Shown one piece after another: positions 33,135-41,695 of a stretch of DNA of 64,000 bases. Source of the DNA: Spirochaetota bacterium (GTDB lineage: Bacteria > Spirochaetota > Spirochaetia > Treponematales > Rectinemataceae); assembly GCA_029265615.1 (NCBI GenBank), contig JAJUIB010000007.1, positions 60,374 through 124,373 of the forward strand, given 5' to 3'. Each line of letters opens with the position of its first letter. Position 1 is the first letter of the stretch. The notes below the pieces were generated by a model. It was not told the origin of the DNA. It did not search any database and was given only the letters and a program-made list of their open reading frames with translations. Made by a program: the position numbers and the translations under genes.

Positions 33135-34415
33135 CTAACGGCCCCGTGGTGCCGTCGTGGCAAAGCCGGGCGGACCACGGCGCTTCCGTAGCTTTTCAAT
33201 GGTCCTTTCAAGCGCCTTGAGACGCACGACCACGCCTGAGCCTGCCTCGGCATAAGCGCGGTAGCGCTCACCGTCGTCGCGAAAGGCAGGCTCTGGCTCG
33301 CCCGCGAAGGTGGCGCCGCGGCGCTGGAGCCAGTGAAGGGCGGGGTCCGAAAGCCGCGCCTCGGGGTGCGCTGGGTCGAACAGGATGAAGGACTCGTGGA
33401 CGCCGCGCTCGGCCTCGGGCGACTCGTCGGTCGACTGGAGGTAGCGGAGCCGGCCGGTCGAAAAATCGATCGACTGGATCACCGCGGAGTGGAGGAAGCT
33501 CCCGTCCTCGCCCCGGAACAGAATGATGTCACCGGGAAGAAGATCGCCTATCGCGTCACTTACCTTGCGCGTGCGCCCGCTCCGCGGGTCGAAAAACCAG
33601 GTCCCCACATAGAGACCCAAAGGCCCCTTCCGCGGTATGCCGCCTGAGGACGCAGGCAGGCTCCTAAAATGGCGCTCGAGGTCGAAGCCGCCCTCCGCCG
33701 CCACCGTCCGGAGCACATGCCACACGAGCCCCGAGCAGTCGATGCCGACCCGACCCACGCAATAAAGGTAATTGTACACATCTTCGGGCCGCACGGCGCG
33801 CCCCTCCACAAGCACGGCGGGCTCGTGAGGGAGTCCTTGGTACAGGCCCGTGCGCGCGCGCTCGATAGCCAGCCTAGTAAGATCGGATTTCCAAGCGCGG
33901 GCGGCAAGGTCGAAGCGAATGAGTTTTTCCCGTCCGTCGGAAAGGGCCGCGACATAGTCCGCAAAATCTTTCCCGGCGAGAAGGACGTCGATCGATGCCC
34001 AGATCTCACGCGGGTCGGACTTGCCGCCCCCCACGACAGCGAGATCCGAGGCCGCAAGTTCGGAGCGCTCAAGGTTTTCCGCAAAGGGTAGCCGCAGAGT
34101 CATCACCCGACCGCCCACAAGATAGGTGCGGAAACAAGCGCGGTAAGCGCGTTCGATGGCCGCCTCAACCCCTTCACCCCACTCGGCGGAAAGGTCGGCG
34201 AGGGCGACAAGCCGCGCTGCCTCGGCCGCGGCGGAGTCGAGAGGGGGCGTCTGGCCGAATACGGGCATAGTGTAGAGGCTCGCGGCGCCCAGCACCGTCG
34301 CGGCGCGAAGTACCGCCGCGGACAGAAACGCAGAGCGCGCTATGCGCAGAGAAAAGGCGCGGCGCCGCGAGTCTGCTGGCCGCCGCATACTGCGCTGTGC
34401 ACGCATGTCGGACAT
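33135..34415 (-). CDS. NlpC/P60-like cell-wall amidase (exported)
   Basis: 426 residues. A twin-arginine-containing N-terminus with a hydrophobic core ending near GAASLYTMPVFGQ suggests export. A long unrecognised N-terminal domain follows. The C-terminal half has the papain-like triad order: catalytic Cys in GIDCSGLVWHVLRT, then LLPGDIILFRGEDGSFLHSA (the GD-hydrophobic and His motifs). This pattern is typical of NlpC/P60 or CHAP enzymes that cut peptidoglycan peptides. The C-terminus is a basic coiled tail. Assignment to a specific subfamily is not possible. Confidence 0.65.
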   Translation of the reverse strand: MSDMRAQRSMRRPADSRRRAFSLRIARSAFLSAAVLRAATVLGAASLYTMPVFGQTPPLDSAAAEAARLVALADLSAEWGEGVEAAIERAYRACFRTYLVGGRVMTLRLPFAENLERSELAASDLAVVGGGKSDPREIWASIDVLLAGKDFADYVAALSDGREKLIRFDLAARAWKSDLTRLAIERARTGLYQGLPHEPAVLVEGRAVRPEDVYNYLYCVGRVGIDCSGLVWHVLRTVAAEGGFDLERHFRSLPASSGGIPRKGPLGLYVGTWFFDPRSGRTRKVSDAIGDLLPGDIILFRGEDGSFLHSAVIQSIDFSTGRLRYLQSTDESPEAERGVHESFILFDPAHPEARLSDPALHWLQRRGATFAGEPEPAFRDDGERYRAYAEAGSGVVVRLKALERTIEKLRKRRGPPGFATTAPRGR

Positions 34416-34436
34416 GAGAAAACCACCCTGCCGATT

Positions 34437-35147
34437 TTAGACGATCCCGCCGTCACGCGTCCGGTGGATAAGGCGGGCGAGGAGGAGCTCGATGCGCTCA
34501 CGGAACACGAGGCCGAGAAAAAAAAGCACGGAGGCGATGGCGAGCAGCACGAGAGCGGTTCCGTAGGCGCCGTCGTAGGCGGCACTCCCCATGAGCGAGC
34601 TTCCGAGAATGCCGGGGAGACGCCCCACCATGGAGACGGCAAAAAACAAAGGGAGCGACAGCCGCGACATACCCGCGACGTAGCAGAGCGCGTCCTTGGG
34701 AATGCCAGGTATAACAAAAAGGAGAAAGAACCCCGCCGCCGCCCGGCCGGTCGAGGTAAGCCGTTCGATCGCCTCGATGCGCTCCTTTTTGAAAACCGAC
34801 TCGACAAAGGGCCGCCCGAGAAGCCGCCCCACCGCGAAATTGAAGGCGGCGCCGCAGGTGATGCCAAGAAGCGACAGGACGCTTCCGCCCCAGAGGCCGT
34901 AGATGTAGCCTCCCGCCACCTGGACCACCTCGCCGGGCACGACGAACAGAACGACCTGGAGCGCCTGCAAGCCGACAAAGGCGAGCATGCCCCCTGCGCC
35001 CTTCGCCTCGACCCATCGGCGAAGAACCTCGCGATCACGAAAAAGCGCGACCAACTCGGCGCGGAAAAGATACAGGATGACGAGCGTTGCGAGAAGAAAA
35101 AGCGGGAATGCGTAGAAGGCGAAATCGCGGCGCCGGTCGTTCTCCAT
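34437..35147 (-). CDS. TVP38/TMEM64 (DedA-like) membrane protein
   Basis: 236 residues, five or six membrane segments. The SNARE-associated/VTT domain is recognisable by GGYIYGLWGGSVLSLLGITC with a reentrant-like glycine pattern, AVGRLLGRPF and FVIPGIPKDALCYVAGMS. DedA-superfamily proteins are implicated in lipid scrambling and membrane homeostasis. A TAGAGT hexamer 6 nt from the ATG on the minus strand suggests a possible leaderless start, though no -35 box was found. Adjacent to, and on the same strand as, the NlpC/P60-like gene (21 nt). Confidence 0.82.
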   Translation of the reverse strand: MENDRRRDFAFYAFPLFLLATLVILYLFRAELVALFRDREVLRRWVEAKGAGGMLAFVGLQALQVVLFVVPGEVVQVAGGYIYGLWGGSVLSLLGITCGAAFNFAVGRLLGRPFVESVFKKERIEAIERLTSTGRAAAGFFLLFVIPGIPKDALCYVAGMSRLSLPLFFAVSMVGRLPGILGSSLMGSAAYDGAYGTALVLLAIASVLFFLGLVFRERIELLLARLIHRTRDGGIV

Positions 35148-35201
35148 GACGGTACTCTAGTACAGCGCCCCCCCGCGATGCTAGCGGCCCTGCGCGGGTA
35201 C

Positions 35202-35230
35202 TTCATTTTTTTGTCTTTTTCGCGTATATT
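35202..35230 (+). promoter_or_regulatory. Probable carD promoter (leaderless)
   Basis: Weak -35 TTCATT at 35202-35207, 17-nt spacer, TATATT at 35225-35230. The carD ATG at 35240 follows within 10 nt, and no Shine-Dalgarno sequence exists. Confidence 0.4.
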
Positions 35231-35239
35231 TGAGCTCCT

Positions 35240-35740
35240 ATGGACAAGGCCCCTTCCACGGTGTACGCTGTCGATCAGCGCGTCGTCTATCCCAGCCAGG
35301 GCGTCGGACGGATCGTCGAGATCCGCGAGAAATCCTTCAAAGACTCGAAGATTCTGTACTACATTATCTATCTCGAGTTCTCCGACATGACGGTCATGGT
35401 GCCCGTCGAAAAAGCCGACGACCTCGGCATAAGGGCCATCGTCCCCAAGGCGGAAGCAGAAAAAGCCCTTGCCTTCATTTCGGAAGAATACGCGCCCATC
35501 CCCTCGGATTGGAAGCTCCGCTACCAGATGAACCTCGACCTCCTCAAAAAGGGGTCGGTGCTTGACATTGCCGCAGTGGTGCGCTCCCTCTATCATCGCT
35601 CCAAGATCAAGGAGCTTCCCATCCTCGAGCGCAAGCTCTACGACTCGGCGCTCAACCTGCTCCAGGACGAAATATCCTTTTCCCTCGGCAAGTCCAAGGA
35701 CGAGATCGCCGAGCTCATCCGCGCGCGGCTCGAGGGTTAG
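35240..35740 (+). CDS. carD: CarD-family RNA polymerase-binding transcription factor
   Basis: 166 residues, the standard length. The N-terminal RNA polymerase-interacting Tudor-like domain (VVYPSQGVGRIVEIREKSF; YLEFSDMTVMVPVEKADDLG) is followed by the helical DNA-contacting domain (DLLKKGSVLDIAAVVRSLYH; ERKLYDSALNLLQDEISFSL). CarD stabilises open promoter complexes, especially at stable-RNA promoters. It is followed after 2 nt by ispDF, an arrangement known from spirochaetes and, as separate ispD and ispF, from mycobacteria. Confidence 0.93.
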   Translation: MDKAPSTVYAVDQRVVYPSQGVGRIVEIREKSFKDSKILYYIIYLEFSDMTVMVPVEKADDLGIRAIVPKAEAEKALAFISEEYAPIPSDWKLRYQMNLDLLKKGSVLDIAAVVRSLYHRSKIKELPILERKLYDSALNLLQDEISFSLGKSKDEIAELIRARLEG

Positions 35741-35742
35741 CG

Positions 35743-36978
35743 ATGGCCGCATCCCCGCTCCGGTTCGTGGCGCTCGTCACGGCTGCCGGCCGGAGCGAGC
35801 GCTTCGGTGGCGAAAAGAAGGAGCTTTTTGAGCTCGACGGGCGTTCGGTGCTCGACCGGGCGCTTTCGCCCTTTCTCGGCCAGCCGGGGCTTTTGTTCCT
35901 CGCGCTCACCGCACCGCCGGGACGCGAAGAGGAGCTCCGCGCCAGCCTTACGCCCGCGACGCGTTCAGCGCTTGGTGAGCGCTTGATTGTCACGCAGGGC
36001 GGTGCAAGCCGCCGCGATTCGGTGCGCCTCGGACTCGAAGCGCTTGCAGAGGCTTTGGCCCCCTACGGCGGAGCCGAGGGAGCGTCCCATCAGACGGATG
36101 AGACGGTGGTCCTCGTGCATGACGGCGCCCGCCCCTGGGCGAGTGCTGAACTTGTCCGCCGCGTCGCCGCGGCGGCAACCGCGCGGGGCGCGGCCATCCC
36201 CATCGTCCCCCTCGTCGACAGCCCTAAACGCATCAACACCGCAGGCTTTGTCGAGGAGCACCTTATCCGCTCAAGCCTTGGCGGCGCACAGACGCCTCAG
36301 GGCTTTCGACTCGGAGCGCTCCTTGCGGCGCACCGCCGCGCCTTCGCCGAGGGCATTGACTGCACCGACGACGCCGAGCTCTGGGCCCGCTTTGTCGGAC
36401 CCGTCGCCTGGGTCGAGGGCGAACGCGAAAACAGGAAAATCACCTTCAAGGATGACCTCGATCCGCGCGACCCGCGGCCGGACAGTCCTACGCGTATCAG
36501 CATCGGCGAGGGCTGGGATCTCCACCGCCTTGCCCCGGGACGCAGGCTCATGCTTGGCGGCCTCGAAATACCCGCCATGGCGGGCGAGGTCGCTCACTCG
36601 GACGGCGACGTGCTCCTCCATGCAATCATCGATGCGCTTCTAGGCGGCGCCGCGCTCGGCGACATCGGCACGCACTTCCCGCCATCCGATGAGCGCTGGC
36701 GGGATGCCGATTCCCGCGAGCTCCTCTGCCGGGCGCTTAAGCTTGTCCGGAATGCAGGCTGGAGGCCGGAGCATATCGACTGCACCATCATCATCGAGCA
36801 GCCGCGGCTTGCGCAGCACCGCGAGGGGATCCGGGCCTCGATTGCAAGCCTCCTGGGCATGCCCATCGCCGCGGTTTCGGTCAAGGCTAAGACGAGCGAA
36901 GGTGTCAACGCCGTCGGCGAAGGCGCGGCCGTGGAAGCGCGGGCGATTGTGCTCCTCGTCCCGGTAGGCGGGGCTTAA
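35743..36978 (+). CDS. ispDF: Bifunctional IspD/IspF enzyme of the MEP isoprenoid pathway
   Basis: 411 residues. The IspD part (about 1-235) has VTAAGRSERFGGEKKELF and VLVHDGARPWAS for CTP and MEP binding. The IspF part (about 246-411) has GEGWDLHRL (metal Asp and His; Trp replaces the common Tyr), AHSDGDVLLHAIIDALLG and LGDIGTHFPPSD, and the C-terminal VSVKAKTSEGVNAVGEG. It catalyses CDP-ME formation and cyclisation to MEcPP; IspE must be encoded elsewhere. Translationally coupled to carD. The stop overlaps the convergent transporter gene by a few bases. Confidence 0.93.
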   Translation: MAASPLRFVALVTAAGRSERFGGEKKELFELDGRSVLDRALSPFLGQPGLLFLALTAPPGREEELRASLTPATRSALGERLIVTQGGASRRDSVRLGLEALAEALAPYGGAEGASHQTDETVVLVHDGARPWASAELVRRVAAAATARGAAIPIVPLVDSPKRINTAGFVEEHLIRSSLGGAQTPQGFRLGALLAAHRRAFAEGIDCTDDAELWARFVGPVAWVEGERENRKITFKDDLDPRDPRPDSPTRISIGEGWDLHRLAPGRRLMLGGLEIPAMAGEVAHSDGDVLLHAIIDALLGGAALGDIGTHFPPSDERWRDADSRELLCRALKLVRNAGWRPEHIDCTIIIEQPRLAQHREGIRASIASLLGMPIAAVSVKAKTSEGVNAVGEGAAVEARAIVLLVPVGGA

Positions 36979-37829
36979 GGCCTTTTCGCCCGCGTTTGGG
37001 GCCCCGACGGAGCGCCCGCGATGCCAACAACCGCAAGTCCCACCGCGACCAAAGCCGCCGACTGCACAGGATCGAAGGGCACGCCAAAGGCCGGATGAGA
37101 GACGAGCGCGGGCCAAAGGACTTGGGTTCCGTACAGCGCCGGCGACACGACGGAAAGCTCGCCATCCTTATAGGCGATCTGGATGAGAACGAGCGCGAAT
37201 CCCCCCGAAAGCGCGTAGAGATAGAGGTAAGGCGTCGCAAGCCAGGCGACAAAGCCCCCGTGCGCGGTAAGCTGGAGTGCGCGCATTGCAAGCACCATGA
37301 AGCCGCCCGAAGCCCCCGCCGCCGCAGCGATCGCCGTGGCGAGCCCTGCCGCGGAACGCATGCCGCGCGCCGCGCGCATTCGCCGCAGACCGAGCAAAGC
37401 AATCCCGACCGTAAACGGCAGCGCGGCCGCGGCGTAGAGCCACCCGGGCGCAAGCCCCTCGCCCATCGCCCCCTCGCGGAAGCCCGCAATGGCGAGCGCG
37501 CCGAAAAGGAGCGCGGTCCATAGAAGCCTGAGGCCCCCGGGCCTTTCCTTGAGTAGAAGGGCCGCAAGCAAACTCGTAAATGCGACGCTCGTGCCCGTCA
37601 TCGCGGCGACAAGGCTTGGAGGCAAACCCAAGAGAGCAAGGTAGTTGAAAATCGGCACAAGGTTTATGAGCACAAAACCGAACGCCCATCCACGACGATC
37701 GCCCCGGTATTCCGCACTCCCGTCGTTTTTCCGCCCGATCCAGCCGATATGGCGCTTCTGAAGCGCCATTCCCAGAGACAGAAGGAAGTTGCCGAGAAGG
37801 CCGAGACCTGCCGCAGCCCACGGACTCAC
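36975..37829 (-). CDS. DMT-superfamily (EamA/NIPA-like) transporter, second paralogue
   Basis: 284 residues from GTG 37829, which overlaps the upstream stop as GTGA. Nine or ten hydrophobic segments. The first segment GLLGNFLLSLGMALQKRHIG and the loop GFVLINLVPIFNYLALLGLP are close in sequence to the neighbouring gene (NLLLSLGMVLQKKNVGW; GFTFMNLQPVFNYFALFGLP), so the two arose by tandem duplication. Substrate unknown; the LQK motif after helix 1 resembles NIPA magnesium transporters, which belong to the same superfamily. Confidence 0.75.
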   Translation of the reverse strand: MSPWAAAGLGLLGNFLLSLGMALQKRHIGWIGRKNDGSAEYRGDRRGWAFGFVLINLVPIFNYLALLGLPPSLVAAMTGTSVAFTSLLAALLLKERPGGLRLLWTALLFGALAIAGFREGAMGEGLAPGWLYAAAALPFTVGIALLGLRRMRAARGMRSAAGLATAIAAAAGASGGFMVLAMRALQLTAHGGFVAWLATPYLYLYALSGGFALVLIQIAYKDGELSVVSPALYGTQVLWPALVSHPAFGVPFDPVQSAALVAVGLAVVGIAGAPSGPQTRAKRP

Positions 37830-38719
37830 CGCTCGGCCTCCCCGGCAGCATGTTCCCCACAGGGGCGGCGCATCTCGGCCTCGGGGAGAGGGAGTTTCGC
37901 ACCCGTGCTTGCGATGACGACGATCGACGCAACAATGAGTGTTATGCAGGCGAGGTGGAGCAGGTCGGGCCGGAGGCCGAAGACGAGATAGGAGGTCACC
38001 GCCGACCAGAGCACCTGCATGCCGTAATCGGCGGGCGAGACGGTGCTCACCTCGCCGTGGTGAAAGGCGAGCTGTATGATCGAAAAGTTCATGGCGCCCG
38101 CGATGAAGTAGATGTAGACATAGGGTTTTCCAAGCCACGAAAGAAGTCCGCCCTGACTGTGGAGTTGGAGCGCCTTCATCGTCACAATCATGTATCCGCC
38201 GAGGGCCCCGGCGACGGCGGCAATGAGCGTGGGGAAGCCGCGGAGACGACACAGACGCCGCCGTCCCAGCGCAAGGACCACGCCCGTGGCAAAAGGGATA
38301 ATGCCGAAGGCATAGTACAGACGCTCGGACATGCCCGCGATACCCCGCGCAAGCTCCTCGCCTGTATAGCTCATGACCGCAACTGCGCCGAAAATGACCA
38401 CCACCGCGAGGATGCGTTTCAGACCAAGCCGTTCGCCGAGAAGGATTGTCGCAAGAATCGAGGTAAAGGCGACATTGGTACCGATCATCGCCGCGACGAT
38501 ATTGGGAGGAAGGCCGAAGAGCGCAAAGTAATTGAAGACCGGCTGCAGATTCATAAAGGTGAACCCGAGGAGCCATCCATACTTGGCGCGGCGGTACCGT
38601 CCCTCCTTTTTGTTGCCCCGATGAGCGAACCACCCGACGTTCTTTTTCTGAAGCACCATGCCGAGCGAGAGAAGTAGGTTGCCAACGAGCGCCAGCATCC
38701 CGGCGATGTAACCGTGCAT
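37826..38719 (-). CDS. DMT-superfamily (EamA/NIPA-like) transporter, first paralogue
   Basis: 297 residues from ATG 38719 (a GTG two codons earlier is possible). Nine to ten membrane segments across the length, cytoplasmic C-terminal tail rich in charge. No Shine-Dalgarno sequence precedes the ATG, but TATACT ends 7 nt before it, so this gene may have its own leaderless transcript although the GH31-like gene ends only 19 nt upstream. It probably forms a functional pair (heterodimer or two specificities) with its overlapping paralogue. Confidence 0.75.
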   Translation of the reverse strand: MHGYIAGMLALVGNLLLSLGMVLQKKNVGWFAHRGNKKEGRYRRAKYGWLLGFTFMNLQPVFNYFALFGLPPNIVAAMIGTNVAFTSILATILLGERLGLKRILAVVVIFGAVAVMSYTGEELARGIAGMSERLYYAFGIIPFATGVVLALGRRRLCRLRGFPTLIAAVAGALGGYMIVTMKALQLHSQGGLLSWLGKPYVYIYFIAGAMNFSIIQLAFHHGEVSTVSPADYGMQVLWSAVTSYLVFGLRPDLLHLACITLIVASIVVIASTGAKLPLPEAEMRRPCGEHAAGEAER

Positions 38720-38738
38720 GGGCACTAGTATAGCGCGT

Positions 38739-40652
38739 CTAGACCTTGCGCGTCGTCCTCCTCACCGCATCGAAGAGGCTTGCGAAGGGGGAATTCGTGC
38801 GGTAAAACACCGCGGGAAAGCCCGGCCCGCTCTCGACGGCGACCGGGCCGCCACGGAAGCGCCGCGAGCTCCACAGGTGCACCCATTCGTCCTGCGGAAG
38901 GAGAAGTTCGGTGCAATCCGCCTCGGCCCGTACAGGAAGCGCCACAAGAAGGTCGCGCCCATAGAGATACTGGCGTCCGCAGACAAGAAGGCCCGGCTCA
39001 TCCTCATAGTGGAGATAGGGATGGCGCATGCTCGGGAGCCCCTCGCGATCGTACTCGGCGGCGACGGCGAGATGGTAGGGCTTGAGCGCGGAAAAGACCT
39101 CGGACATCCGCGCAAGATGTGCAACGTAGTCTGGATGCGGCGGCGCGGCACCGAGGCCGCGCACGCGGAAAAGCGGCGAAAAGGCGGCGACTTCCATCGC
39201 CCGGAGCGGTTCGAGGGCGGCCTTTCCGCGGCGCGGCGGGCCGATCTCGACGTGCGCAGAACCGAAGCCCGACAGGCCGAGCGAAAGGCAGGCGCGTAGT
39301 GCGGCGGCAAGTCCGCCGCCCCGCCCGGGCAGTGCCTCGACCCACAACGAGGTCGCATACCGCGCCGAGCCCAGCCAGCCCGAGCGCATAAAGAACACCG
39401 CATCGGCCCCCGCGGGCGCGAGTGCCTCGCGGCAGAGCCGTGCCCAGAGAAGCGGCCAGCGGTTATGCACCGCACGGGCGTCTTCGCCTGAGGCAAGTAG
39501 CGCGTCGGCGGGAAGAAGCTCTCCGCCCTCGGCCAGCCAGCCGGAAAAGCCCCTATCGGTGAAGCACTCCACAAGCCGGGATTTGAGGAGTGAGACGGCC
39601 GCAGGCTGGGAAAGGTCGAAGAGGGCGATCGGCCCCGTGGCAGAAGCAAGGATATAGGGTTCGCCCGATGCCTTGCGGACAAGAAGCCCTGCGGCCGCCG
39701 CATCCGCGAAGGCGGGCGAGGATGTGGCGAGGTAGGGGTCGGCGCGACCGAGGAGACGAAGCGGGCGGGCGCGCCCGCCTGAGGCAGAGGACGATCCGCA
39801 AGCCCCCTCCTCGGCTACATCAAGCCGTTCCGACGCAAGGACGAGGGCCGCAAGTTTCGCGCCGCGCGCATAAAAAGGCTCGAGCGCCGCTTCGGTGGCG
39901 GCGGCCGCTCCCTCAAACCCGACAATGGCGCCGTCGAAAACCCATGCAGGCGCCGCAGGCTGCCGTCCGAGCGTCGCGGAGAGATCGCCGATGAGCGAGG
40001 CGGCGTCGGACTTCGCTCCCACGATGATCTCGCGCGGCACGGACCAGGCCTCAACAAGGGTCTGGGTCCGGCGCCGTAAGTCGAACAGTATTTCGGTCGA
40101 GGCGTCGACGACGAGATAGTATCCCTGCGAGGAGAAGAGGGCCGGAATCAGGCAACTTGCGGAATCGGGATGGGGGCCGTACCCGAAAAACCGATCAAGG
40201 CGTCGCGTCAGCACTCCCGGGCGTCCCGTTGCCCGATGTTCGACCCAAAACCCCTGCGTCCCGCGTTTAAGATCCAAACTGCCGCCTCGCGCGCCGCCTG
40301 CGAAAACCCGTTCGTCGGCAGGAGCCTGAAGACGGAGACGGAACAGCTCCACACCCGCGTCGAAGCGCGCGAAGGAAAGGCGAAGCCGCCCCCCCTCGAG
40401 ACGGATCGCCATGCGAAGGAGTCCCTCGAAGTCGATCGCCGCGAAATCAGGGCCGTTTTCTGCGACCTTGAACGCGCGTAGCGGCCGAAAAAATCCGCGT
40501 GCGCGCGCGAGCTTGAACGCGCCGCCGCGCTGGCGATAGCGGCGCTCGGCCCAGCCGATCTCAATACAGGGTGCGCGGCGGCTATGCGCGAGAATTTTCC
40601 GGTCGCCAAAGTTGAGGACAAACCCGTCCCGCGCCGCCTCGATGTTGATCAT
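38739..40652 (-). CDS. Glycoside hydrolase family 31-like protein, catalytic residues altered
   Basis: 637 residues from ATG 40652, with GGGAGGGG upstream. The architecture is an N-terminal beta-sandwich, a long TIM-barrel (about 240-560) and a C-terminal beta-domain. The stretch GWLAEGGELLPAD followed by AVHNRWPLLWARLCREA aligns well with the nucleophile region of YihQ-like GH31 enzymes (MADFGEYLP, HN-WP-LW), but the nucleophile Asp is Glu375. The acid/base W-x-GDQ motif appears as SLWVEALPGRGG, with no Asp at the expected place. So it is either a non-hydrolytic binding protein or an enzyme with shifted catalytic groups. No signal peptide is evident. Confidence 0.65.
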   Translation of the reverse strand: MINIEAARDGFVLNFGDRKILAHSRRAPCIEIGWAERRYRQRGGAFKLARARGFFRPLRAFKVAENGPDFAAIDFEGLLRMAIRLEGGRLRLSFARFDAGVELFRLRLQAPADERVFAGGARGGSLDLKRGTQGFWVEHRATGRPGVLTRRLDRFFGYGPHPDSASCLIPALFSSQGYYLVVDASTEILFDLRRRTQTLVEAWSVPREIIVGAKSDAASLIGDLSATLGRQPAAPAWVFDGAIVGFEGAAAATEAALEPFYARGAKLAALVLASERLDVAEEGACGSSSASGGRARPLRLLGRADPYLATSSPAFADAAAAGLLVRKASGEPYILASATGPIALFDLSQPAAVSLLKSRLVECFTDRGFSGWLAEGGELLPADALLASGEDARAVHNRWPLLWARLCREALAPAGADAVFFMRSGWLGSARYATSLWVEALPGRGGGLAAALRACLSLGLSGFGSAHVEIGPPRRGKAALEPLRAMEVAAFSPLFRVRGLGAAPPHPDYVAHLARMSEVFSALKPYHLAVAAEYDREGLPSMRHPYLHYEDEPGLLVCGRQYLYGRDLLVALPVRAEADCTELLLPQDEWVHLWSSRRFRGGPVAVESGPGFPAVFYRTNSPFASLFDAVRRTTRKV

Positions 40653-40782
40653 GCCGCCCCTCCCGGAAGAGGCGCAAGAAGGCGCCCCTTGCGGTGTACG
40701 ATACACGAGCGCCTTCGTGCGCGCAACGCGAATATTCCTTCACGGACCGACGGAAGAGCGCACCCGTATCCCGGATCGGAAT

Positions 40783-41679
40783 CTAGGCGAGCTTGAACAG
40801 GGCGAGCATCTCGGGTTTTTTGAAAAGTTTCGCGTAGCCGCGGGCGGACATGCCGAGCTTGTCGGCGAGCTCCGGGTCGGCGCCGTATTCGAGAAGACGG
40901 CGGGCGACCTCGACATCGCCCTTGCCGACAGCCACGACGAGGGCCGTCTGTCCGTCCTTGCTCCGTACGTCGGGATCGGCTCCTTTTGCAAGGAGATATT
41001 CCACGATGTCGACTGCTCCGCCGAGCGAAGCATCCATGAGCGCCGAATAGCCGCGATCCTCGCTTTGAAGGTCGAGCGAGGCCCCGGTCTCGACGAGTAG
41101 TCTCACAACCTGGAAGTGCCTACCGCGCGCGGCGAGGCAGAGGAGAGGCACGCCGTGCTTGTCGCGGGAGTCTGCGGGAAACCCAGCCTTGAGAAAGAGC
41201 TCCACGGCGCGGAGATCGCCGTCGCGCGCGCAGCCAGCAAGCGAATCGGCGTGAAACGAAATGCCCAGCTCCAAGAGGCTCGCCCGCGCATTGCGGCGCT
41301 CCTCCTCCACCATCCATTCGGCCTTTTCGATGCGGAAAAACGTCGCAAGCTCATCGAGTCCATCGATAATAGGAAGGCTCGCGAGATAGGAGGGTGGATC
41401 CCAATGGGCGGCGACCCGATAGAGGGCCACGCGCCCGCCCCGTCCCGCGGCATACCCCGCCGCGTACGAGAACCAGCTCTTTCCTGCGCTCTCTGGCGAC
41501 GCCACCACGAGGATGTGGCTTGCGGGCTTCACCCGGGCAGAGAGCTCGCCGCGCGGTGCATGTTCCCAAGAGTCGCGTATCTTAAGCCCATAGGCCGGAA
41601 CGCCCACCAGGGCGAGCGTTTCGAGAAGCTGAACCGTCACGCCGACATCCTCGGGCGACGAGAGCACGACGACCTTCAC
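40783..41679 (-). CDS. TIR-like domain fused to ankyrin repeats
   Basis: 298 residues from GTG 41679, with GAGG upstream. Residues 1-125 look like a small alpha/beta domain of TIR type: opening strand VKVVVLSSPEDVG, central strand and loop SHILVVASPESAGKSWFSYA, and strand RGGRVALYRVAAHWDPPSYL. The TIR NADase Glu after S-x-W is not seen (Ala-rich instead), so NAD cleavage is unlikely. Residues about 165-298 form four to five ankyrin repeats (GVPLLCLAARGRHFQVVRLL; GYSALMDASLGGAVDIVEYL; GQTALVVAVGKGDVEVARRL). Cytosolic protein; protein-protein interaction is the only safe inference. Co-transcribed with the upstream polysaccharide deacetylase (gap 16 nt). Confidence 0.68.
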   Translation of the reverse strand: MKVVVLSSPEDVGVTVQLLETLALVGVPAYGLKIRDSWEHAPRGELSARVKPASHILVVASPESAGKSWFSYAAGYAAGRGGRVALYRVAAHWDPPSYLASLPIIDGLDELATFFRIEKAEWMVEEERRNARASLLELGISFHADSLAGCARDGDLRAVELFLKAGFPADSRDKHGVPLLCLAARGRHFQVVRLLVETGASLDLQSEDRGYSALMDASLGGAVDIVEYLLAKGADPDVRSKDGQTALVVAVGKGDVEVARRLLEYGADPELADKLGMSARGYAKLFKKPEMLALFKLA

Positions 41680-41695
41680 GCTTTTAGCCTCGGTA

